The notes under the pieces are model-generated. The model had not been told where the DNA came from. It saw only the letters and a list, made by a program, of their open reading frames with translations, and made no database searches. Both the position numbers and the translations under genes were made by a program. 64,000 nucleotides of DNA from Bradyrhizobium sp. 1(2017) (GTDB lineage: Bacteria > Pseudomonadota > Alphaproteobacteria > Rhizobiales > Xanthobacteraceae): positions 5,910,001 through 5,974,000 of the forward strand of contig NZ_CP050022.2 in NCBI RefSeq assembly GCF_011602485.2, in the 5' to 3' direction. Below, piece after piece: positions 8,979-15,845 of this stretch. Within the stretch, counting starts at the first letter, position 1. Each line of letters starts with the position of its first letter.

Positions 8979-10049
8979 ATGACTGTGACTGGAACAACGG
9001 TCGCGCAATTGCGATCTGGCGATGCGGACCCGAGAGCTTATCACAGACCGGGCTTCTCGCCTGTTCGACTGCGAACGCTGATGAAGCTCGCCGTCGCGGA
9101 GACGGGACTGGACATGTCGGGAATGACTGTGCTGACCGAAGCCGCAACTGGCGCTTATGCCGTGACCCCAATCCTCGCAGCGATGGCCGGAGCCAAGTGC
9201 GTCTACGCGTTCACGAAGCCCGGCCGCCATGGGACCGTGCTCGATGCCAAGCGTGAGACCATGGAACTCGCGACCCTTCTGGGCGTCGCTGACCGTATCG
9301 AGATCTTGGAAAGCATCAGCCCTGAGATCCTCCGCAGCGTCGACATCATAACCAACAGTGGCCACCTTCGTCCTCTTACGGCTGAACTGATCGACCAGCT
9401 TCGCGACGACGCCGTGATTGCCTTGATGTTCGAGGCTTGGGAATTTCGCCCTGAGGACCTCGATATCGAAGCGTGCGCACGGCGCGGAATCCCAGTGGTC
9501 GGAGTCAACGAGCGGCATCCCGCTGTCGACGTCTTCTCATTCCTCGGCCCGCTCGCCGTGAAGCAATTGCACGACTGTGGTCTGGCGGTCCTTGGCAACA
9601 AGATAGGCCTGCTCTGCGATAACGACTTCCTTGCTCCCCTGCACACCGGGCTGACAAGCCTTGGGGCGAAGGTCGAGACGTTCAACAGTGTTGCCGCTGT
9701 TCACCCCGATGCGTGGGACGCCTTCGTCGTCGCCTTGCAGCCAGCGACCACATCGCGCGTCGGCCAGGCAGAGGCTACACATTTGGCAGCCTGCGCGCGC
9801 GCCGGCGCCGTAGTGGTCCAGTTCTGGGGCGACATCGATCGAACGGCGCTGGCGCGAAATGGCTTCGCTGTCTGGCCAGCGAGTCCCGTAAAGCCAGGCC
9901 ACATGGGCATTCTGCTGTCGGAGATTGGCCCCGAACCGATCGTACGATTGCAGACTGGCGGCTTGCGTGCGGCCGAATGGATTCGGCGCGGCGGCGCCGT
10001 CACTCGGGATGGCTTCGCCCAGCTCGTACCGTGGCCGGCGGCGACATGA
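8979..10049 (+). CDS. Rossmann-fold dehydrogenase-like protein
   Basis: A protein of about 356 residues that resembles the NAD-binding part of D-2-hydroxyacid dehydrogenases and related Rossmann enzymes. It has a strand-helix series with TVLTEAATGAYAVTP, then KCVYAFTKPGRHG, DIITNSGHLRPL and GIPVVGVNERHP. I do not see a textbook GxGxxG loop or a complete catalytic Arg/Glu/His set, so activity as a hydroxyacid dehydrogenase is uncertain. The ATG at 8979 is chosen because upstream codons look non-coding. Its stop overlaps the start of the next gene by four bases (ATGA), so the two are translationally coupled and probably act together. It may provide or sense the substrate of the formyltransferase-like partner. 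The specific function is unknown. Confidence 0.65.
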   Translation: MTVTGTTVAQLRSGDADPRAYHRPGFSPVRLRTLMKLAVAETGLDMSGMTVLTEAATGAYAVTPILAAMAGAKCVYAFTKPGRHGTVLDAKRETMELATLLGVADRIEILESISPEILRSVDIITNSGHLRPLTAELIDQLRDDAVIALMFEAWEFRPEDLDIEACARRGIPVVGVNERHPAVDVFSFLGPLAVKQLHDCGLAVLGNKIGLLCDNDFLAPLHTGLTSLGAKVETFNSVAAVHPDAWDAFVVALQPATTSRVGQAEATHLAACARAGAVVVQFWGDIDRTALARNGFAVWPASPVKPGHMGILLSEIGPEPIVRLQTGGLRAAEWIRRGGAVTRDGFAQLVPWPAAT

Positions 10050-11047
10050 CGGAACTGCTGCAGCCCGATGTCGTGCTCCTCGCGGACGGACCGACAGGCT
10101 TCGCGGCGCTTCGCTCCTTGGCCGCGAAGTGCCGCGTGGTCCAGATCTTCCGAAAACCGGACCAACCCGAGGCCCGTGCGTTCAGCACATTTGCAGAAGC
10201 ACGCGGCATCCCGGTTACAGAGATGCAGGAGTTGAACCAGCTTCAGAAAGTGATCGCAGACCTGCGCCCGGCGGCAGTTGTGATCTCCTCGTTCGACCGG
10301 ATCATTCCGCCGCGCATTCTTGCATTGTGTCGCTTCGTCAACGTGCACTATTCCCTTCTGCCGCGTTATCGCGGCCGCGCCAACGTTAATTGGGCAGTCA
10401 TCAACGGCGAGACCACCGCCGGCATCAGCATTCACCTTGTCATCCCGGAGCTTGACGGCGGAAATCTGCTGTTTCAGAAGGCGATCTCGATCGGTGCGAA
10501 CGAGACGGTCACCTCGCTCTACGATCGCCTCAACGCGATCCAGGAAGATGAGCTCGGCGGGGTCGTCGTTCGAGCGATCAACGGCTATCAGGGCACGGCT
10601 CAAGATGCCGATCACGCCTCCTATGGCTGCACCCGTGTTCCTGATGATGGAGAGATAGACTGGCAGCAGTCGACCGACACTATCGATCGGCTGATCCGCG
10701 GCTTGACGCCGCCATTTCCTGGTGCCTTCACCCACCTTGCCGGGCAGCGGCTCATCATCGCTCACGCCTCCCCGCAGCTTGATGCTCGCTGCTATGTCGG
10801 CCGCGTGCCAGGCCGGATCGTAGGGCGATCACCTTCCGAAGGCTGGGTCGATGTGCTGACTGGCGACGGCGTCCTGCGTATATTCAGCGTCCTCCTTCCC
10901 AACGCCGAGCAACCGAGTGCTGCCGCTTCCGTCATCGGATCGACACGGGCTACCCTGGGGCTGTCGCACCTCGATCTTCTCCGCCGGATTGTCGCGCTTG
11001 AGGATCGGATCGCTTCGCTCGAGCGGCTGAATCGCGCTCACGAGTAA
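10046..11047 (+). CDS. Formyltransferase-fold enzyme
   Basis: A 333-residue protein of the methionyl-tRNA/sugar formyltransferase family, which transfers a formyl group from N10-formyltetrahydrofolate. The Asn-His part of the catalytic triad is in VNVHYSLLPRYRGR, and the Asp is in PELDGGNLL. A C-terminal domain follows with an OB-like region and a short coiled-coil tail (VALEDRIASLERLNR). The four-base overlap with the preceding gene fixes the start. It is unlikely to be the housekeeping Fmt because of its partner and location. Nearby genes make amino sugars (DegT aminotransferases and the dTDP-sugar pathway), so an N-formyl sugar is a reasonable guess. Amino acid or other amine formylation is equally open. 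Family high, substrate unknown. Confidence 0.85.
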   Translation: MTELLQPDVVLLADGPTGFAALRSLAAKCRVVQIFRKPDQPEARAFSTFAEARGIPVTEMQELNQLQKVIADLRPAAVVISSFDRIIPPRILALCRFVNVHYSLLPRYRGRANVNWAVINGETTAGISIHLVIPELDGGNLLFQKAISIGANETVTSLYDRLNAIQEDELGGVVVRAINGYQGTAQDADHASYGCTRVPDDGEIDWQQSTDTIDRLIRGLTPPFPGAFTHLAGQRLIIAHASPQLDARCYVGRVPGRIVGRSPSEGWVDVLTGDGVLRIFSVLLPNAEQPSAAASVIGSTRATLGLSHLDLLRRIVALEDRIASLERLNRAHE

Positions 11048-11095
11048 GCGCAACCGGTCTCGCCAAGGCAGCCTCGGGCTCCAGCGCTCGTGCCC

Positions 11096-11707
11096 TCATA
11101 CCCCTTCTCGTCCAACAGTGGCCCACAGCCTGTCACTGCCGGCGCTTTGCACGCGAACCCAGCGATAGGGCGTCCGTGACCATGGCTTGACCCGTGGCGT
11201 GAGATTGTCGAGGACGAAATCGCCGCTCCTAGTCCGCACCAGAAGCACGAGATGATGTTCGCCGGACCTCATGACGACTTCGCTCAATAGGAGGACGCGC
11301 GCCGGCCAGCCGCGCCGAAGCAGCTCGTGACGCTTGCTCACCGCGTAATCGTTGCAATCGCCACGATCGGGGTTGATGGTCCACTCTTCGCTGGCGAGAC
11401 CGAGCTCGCTGCGAGCCGGTTCTATTGCCTGATTGACCGTGCGATTGATCTCCTGTAGGTCCGCCCATCGCTTCTCGGTCAACCGGATCGGACCGCCGCG
11501 GAAGGAGCGCCGCGGGCGACATTCGGCCTCATATCGCAGGCAAAACACCGTGTACGTGAGAGGTGGAAGCGTCGGGCGTCCGAGCTCAATGCGGGCCGGT
11601 GCCGGCGGCGCCCTTGGCACGGTCAAGAATCCCGCACGGGCCCACTGAACGCCCCCGATCATAACAGCAATCGCTGCCGCGACGGCCAGCCCCGAGGTAC
11701 GTTGCAT
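11096..11707 (-). CDS. Periplasmic transglutaminase-like cysteine protease (C93, LapG family)
   Basis: A protein of about 203 residues with an N-terminal signal or anchor segment (LAVAAAIAVMIGGVQWARA). It carries the Peptidase_C93 (BTLCP) catalytic triad: Cys in RGDCNDYAVSKR, His in GEHHLVLLV and Asp in FVLDNL. LapG, the c-di-GMP-controlled protease that clips adhesins at the cell surface, belongs to this family. The start at 11707 has AGGGGGTGG just upstream; a start 39 bases earlier is weaker. It lies downstream of, and on the same strand as, a type I exporter and its large substrate, with an 800-base AT-containing gap. I see no LapD-type receptor in the window. Family is strong; a role in releasing a type I substrate is inference. 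Confidence 0.88.
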   Translation of the reverse strand: MQRTSGLAVAAAIAVMIGGVQWARAGFLTVPRAPPAPARIELGRPTLPPLTYTVFCLRYEAECRPRRSFRGGPIRLTEKRWADLQEINRTVNQAIEPARSELGLASEEWTINPDRGDCNDYAVSKRHELLRRGWPARVLLLSEVVMRSGEHHLVLLVRTRSGDFVLDNLTPRVKPWSRTPYRWVRVQSAGSDRLWATVGREGV

Positions 11708-12507
11708 CCGCCACCCCCTGAGAACGCCAACTAAGTCAGGATTCACCGCTCCGAGCGGTCCGGTCGCGGAAGCGGTCCGGTCGCTCAGGTTATTTAATAT
11801 ATTTAATGTCTTTTAATTTAAATAGCAATAATCAACTCGACATTAAGTCGGTGCAGATGCCGTACGCAGACGGCCGCAGGGATGTGCGCAGACCGACCTG
11901 CTGATGGAAACACTAGGGCGAGTGAACAGAGCGAGAAATTCTGGTCCAGTCGGGCGGTCCGACGAGAGGCCCATCAAGGACGCACGCCCGACGCATCCAG
12001 CGATCCCAAGATCCTGCCGCCGCATATAATTCGAGTTCGCGATCTGATTACTCGAGGCAAATGCTCAACGGCACGTCCCTACAGGATCGATGCGCATGCA
12101 GATGAGTTGCTCGTGGGCCAAGCTACGATACTTGCCACCGTAACGGCGATGCCTTTCACTCCAGGCGGGCGTGCTGAGCGGACGGCTCGAGCGATCGCTA
12201 GCCTTGCCCCAGAGGCAACAGGCTTCCGTTACGGTTGATCCACCGAAAGCCGCGCGACCTGCTGCGGCTCATGAGGAGGCGGGCGATCTCACGACATTCG
12301 CCAGGCCAAGTCTCCTGCGGCGAACCGACATTCCCAGAGCGCCGCGGTCAGGCGTTCAAACCAGGTCTCAATCTCCAGCCGGGGATGATGCGCTTTCGTC
12401 GCCGGGCACGCCCGCCGCCAATGCGTCAGGTCGCCCTTCCCGGCGCAGCTCGCGGCGCCGACACCCTAGGAATAGGCGCCGGCGCCGAATGCTTGCGCGA
12501 AAGGCTC
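11708..12507. other. Intergenic region with AT-rich island
   Basis: About 800 bases between the C93 protease and the secretion adaptor. An AT-rich block (about 11786-11838, with TTTAATATATTTAAT-like runs) lies close to the protease start and may be its promoter region. Open frames further along (such as 12171-12521 on +) are Arg/Pro-rich and unsupported. Confidence 0.45.
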
Positions 12508-13821
12508 TCAACGCTCCTTGAACGCGTGCCCCGCCTGATCCTGCAGCGGCTTGAGCAGGTATGACAGTGCGGTCCGACCTGCCGTCTTAATGAAGACCTC
12601 GACCGGCATGCCGGGCAGCAGCTTGGCCGAACCGAGTTTCGCCAGCTCTTCCGGCTTCAACAGGACGCGGCCCGTATAGTAGCTCGTGCCGGCGCGCTGA
12701 TCCTGCGTAATATCTGCCGAGACCATGCTGACCTCCCCATCGATTTCGGGCGTAGTCTTCTGGTTGAACGCCGCGAAGCGCATCGTGGCAGTCTGCCCCA
12801 CATAAACCTGGTCGATATCGCGCGGTGCGATCTTGACCTCGATCGCGAGCGAATCTGCGTCAGGTACGATCAGCATGATCTGCTCGCCGGGCGCGATGAC
12901 GCCGCCAACAGTGTGGACGTTCAGCTCGTGGACACGGCCGGACTGCGGAGCCCGGATATCGACCCGGTTCAGCTGATCAACCGCGGCAGTCTTGCGCTCG
13001 CTCAGTTCGGAGAGTTTCGAGCGTGTTTCGATCAGGTCCTTGCCGACTTCCGTCCGCAAATCCTGGTCGACCTGAATGGTCTGGAGTCCGATTTCCGAGA
13101 TCTTGCCCTTCGACTGAGCAATCATTCCGGCGAGCTGGCTGCGCTCGCCTTCGATACGGGCGGAGTCGCGTTCGAGGGCATTGAGCCGCGTGATCGGCAC
13201 CAGATTCTTTTGCCAGAGGCTGCGCACGCCCTCCAGCTCCTGGCGGATGAATTCGACTTCCTTCTGCTTGGCCTCGGTCTGGCCCATATAGCCCTTGATC
13301 TCGTTCTCCAGCTGCGCGCTTCTCTCCTGCAACTGCGCTTTCTGGCCGCTCCTTGCCTGACGACGCAGGTCGAACAGCTTCCGCTCCGCGGTGATTGCAC
13401 GGTTAGCCTCGGAGTTGCTCTCCTTGGCCCGGTCGAGCAGCACCTTGGGGAACACGACCTGGTCGGCGCCATCGCGCTCGGCCTCGAGACGAGCCTGCCG
13501 TGCCAACAGCTCATCGATGCTGTTGGTGACGATCGTCGCGTTCGCGAGCGTCTGGGTCTCGTCGAGGCGGATCAAAATGTCGCCTGCCTTGACCCGGTCG
13601 CCTTGCCGCACCCGCAATTCTCCCACGATCCCGCCCGTGGCGTGCTGGACCTTCTTGACGCTCGAATCCACCACAACCACGCCCTGGGTGATGACCGCGC
13701 CCGACAATTGGGTCGTTGTCGCCCAGCCGCCGACCCCGAAGGTTACCAGAGCCAGCATGATCATTCCGACGATCATGTAACGCTGGATGGATTGCAGCGC
13801 CGGCGCTACCTGACCGCTCAT
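12508..13821 (-). CDS. Type I secretion membrane-fusion adaptor A (HlyD/PrtE type)
   Basis: A 437-residue HlyD-family adaptor. One N-terminal membrane span lies at about 15-37 (IVGMIMLALVTFGVGGWA), followed by the half-lipoyl motif (KKVQHATGGIVGEL) and a long periplasmic coiled coil at about 90-270. The second lipoyl half (VDIRAPQSGRVHEL) and the C-terminal beta domain (LPGMPVEVFIKTAGRTA) follow. It bridges the inner-membrane ABC exporter to a TolC-like outer-membrane channel, which is not in this window. Its start overlaps the stop of the ABC gene by four bases, so the two are coupled. The PrtE subtype, paired with a PrtD-like ABC protein, commonly exports proteases and RTX proteins. Its likely cargo is the protein at 15846-18611. 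Confidence 0.93.
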   Translation of the reverse strand: MSGQVAPALQSIQRYMIVGMIMLALVTFGVGGWATTTQLSGAVITQGVVVVDSSVKKVQHATGGIVGELRVRQGDRVKAGDILIRLDETQTLANATIVTNSIDELLARQARLEAERDGADQVVFPKVLLDRAKESNSEANRAITAERKLFDLRRQARSGQKAQLQERSAQLENEIKGYMGQTEAKQKEVEFIRQELEGVRSLWQKNLVPITRLNALERDSARIEGERSQLAGMIAQSKGKISEIGLQTIQVDQDLRTEVGKDLIETRSKLSELSERKTAAVDQLNRVDIRAPQSGRVHELNVHTVGGVIAPGEQIMLIVPDADSLAIEVKIAPRDIDQVYVGQTATMRFAAFNQKTTPEIDGEVSMVSADITQDQRAGTSYYTGRVLLKPEELAKLGSAKLLPGMPVEVFIKTAGRTALSYLLKPLQDQAGHAFKER

Positions 13822-15752
13822 CGGCCACCTCCTTGAGCTTCCGCGACGACTTTGAGCGGTATCGGATTACGCAACACCTTCTTGAGAACCTCCTCCCTCT
13901 TGCCGAAGGACTGAACCCTGCCGTCTCCGAGACACAAGACATGGTCAACCGCTTCCAGCGCCTTCGGGCGATGCGCGACGACGGCGACAATTCCGCCCCG
14001 GCGGCGCACGTTCAAGATCGCCTCGGTCAAGGCCTCCTCGCCCTCGGCATCTAGATTTGACGAGGGTTCATCAAGTACGACCAGGAAGGGCTTGCCGTAG
14101 AACGCGCGCGCAAGCCCGATACGCTGCCGCTGCCCGGCGGACAGCGCCAGCCCTCCCTCGCCGATCTTCGTGCTGTATCCCTCCGGAAGGGAGAGGATGA
14201 GGTCGTGCGCACCGGCGGCATGTGAGGCTTCCAGAACAGCAGCAGCGGTTGCCTGCGGGTCGAATCTTGCAATGTTCATGGCAATGCTGCCGTCAAACAA
14301 TTCGACATCCTGAGGCAAGTAACCGATGTGCTTGCCGAGCGCGTCCGAAGACCAGTGATCGAGCGCGGCGTTGTCGAGCCGGATCCGGCCTCGGACGCAC
14401 GGCCACACCCCAACCAGCGCCCGTGCCAGCGTCGACTTGCCGGATCCGCTTGGACCAATGATTCCGACCGCCTGCCCGCTCCGCAGCTGGAATGACACTT
14501 CGCTGAGGGTGGGCCTCTCGCAGTTCGGGGCGCCGACATAGAGATGCTCGGCGGTGAGGGTTTCGACAGGCGCAGGCAGCGCCAACCGCTCCTCCTCTTC
14601 AGGGAGAAGCTTCAGCAAGTGATCGAGCCGTTGCCCCGACTGTCGCGCAGCGACGAAGCCTTTCCAGTTCGCAATGGCCATCTCGACGGGCGCCAGTGCC
14701 CGCGCGGTGAGGATCGATCCGGCAATGATGATGCCGGCGGTCGATTCCTGGTTGATGACGAGGACGGCCCCGACGGCCAGAACCAGCGATTGCAAGATTG
14801 CCCGGAAGATCTTCGAGGCGCCACCGAGTCCGTTTGCGACGTCGCTGGCCCGCTCTTGCGCCGCGAGGTACTTCGCGTTGGCATCGCGCCAACGCAGCGC
14901 CGCCTGCTGGCGCATGCCCATGGCCTGGAGAACTTCGGCATTCCGCCGCCCCTCGAGCACAAGGGCAGTTCGCGATACGGCCAGACGCGAGGTCGCCTTT
15001 GCCGGCCCCCGGGTTCGCGTTTCCGTAAGGATCGTAATGCCGACAAGCACCAGCGCGCCGGCCAGCGCAGTGACGCCGATCCAGAAGTGAAAGAGGAAGC
15101 AGACGCCGAGATAAATCGGCATCCAGGGCAGATCGAACAGCGCCGTCGGCCCGCCGCTCGACAGGAAGCTGCGGACCTGATCGAGATCCCGCACCGGCTG
15201 CAAGCCGTCGCCATCCGCCCTGGTCTTGAGAGGCAGTCGAACAAGCGCGTCGAACACGCGAGCACCGAGCATTTCATCGAAATACCGCCCGACCCGGGCA
15301 CTGATCCTGCTCCTGATGAGGTCGAGCCCACCCTGAAACAGGTAAAGCACCGTCGCCAGGACCATCAAGGCGATCAGTGTCGGTATGCTGCGCCCGGGCA
15401 GCACCCGGTCATAGACTTGCAGCATGAAGAACGAACCGGTGAGCATGAGAAGATTGCTCATCCCGCTGAAGGCCGCGAGGGCCCAGAAAATCCGGCGGCA
15501 AGACCGCAGGAAGGCCGACAGCTCCGACTGCGAATCGTCATAGTCATCCGTTGGCCGCGGTCGACCAATGAATATTCGTTGCCGCAGGGCGTCGATCGGG
15601 CGCTTTGCCCAATCGACCAGTCGCGGTGTCCGCAGCTCGGCCTTTTCCGCCCGCTGCCGTCCAGCCGCCCAGAGCTCTGATATGTGAAGAAGTGGAATTC
15701 TAATGAGATTAGCGGGCGGGGGGAATGCCCCCCGCCGTCCAAAGTCCATCAT
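13818..15752 (-). CDS. Type I secretion ABC exporter A (PrtD type)
   Basis: An ABC exporter of about 644 residues. The membrane domain covers roughly residues 60-360, with several hydrophobic spans. The ATPase domain covers about 390-610: Walker A GPSGSGKST, Q-loop GYLPQDVELF, signature LSAGQRQR, Walker B FLVVLDEPSSNLD. There is no C39 domain, as expected for the PrtD group. The usual family length is near 570, so the N-terminus is about 70 residues longer, ending in a charged linker (RPTDDYDDSQSE). The start at 15752 has AGGGCGG before it; the frame continues to a TTG at 15806. It follows the substrate gene by about 90 bases. Function as an ATP-driven exporter is secure. Confidence 0.92.
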   Translation of the reverse strand: MMDFGRRGAFPPPANLIRIPLLHISELWAAGRQRAEKAELRTPRLVDWAKRPIDALRQRIFIGRPRPTDDYDDSQSELSAFLRSCRRIFWALAAFSGMSNLLMLTGSFFMLQVYDRVLPGRSIPTLIALMVLATVLYLFQGGLDLIRSRISARVGRYFDEMLGARVFDALVRLPLKTRADGDGLQPVRDLDQVRSFLSSGGPTALFDLPWMPIYLGVCFLFHFWIGVTALAGALVLVGITILTETRTRGPAKATSRLAVSRTALVLEGRRNAEVLQAMGMRQQAALRWRDANAKYLAAQERASDVANGLGGASKIFRAILQSLVLAVGAVLVINQESTAGIIIAGSILTARALAPVEMAIANWKGFVAARQSGQRLDHLLKLLPEEEERLALPAPVETLTAEHLYVGAPNCERPTLSEVSFQLRSGQAVGIIGPSGSGKSTLARALVGVWPCVRGRIRLDNAALDHWSSDALGKHIGYLPQDVELFDGSIAMNIARFDPQATAAAVLEASHAAGAHDLILSLPEGYSTKIGEGGLALSAGQRQRIGLARAFYGKPFLVVLDEPSSNLDAEGEEALTEAILNVRRRGGIVAVVAHRPKALEAVDHVLCLGDGRVQSFGKREEVLKKVLRNPIPLKVVAEAQGGGR

Positions 15753-15845
15753 GGTAGCCGCCCTTGAACCATGCCTTTGTCTGAAGATCCCCCAAGAGAT
15801 CCCCAAGGCAGTTGTTGAGTACTACTTGGTGTGGATGCCCACACT

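Noticed and set aside
14544..15680. Plus-strand open frame of 378 codons
   Set aside because: Antisense to the PrtD-type ABC exporter, whose ATPase motifs are unmistakable.
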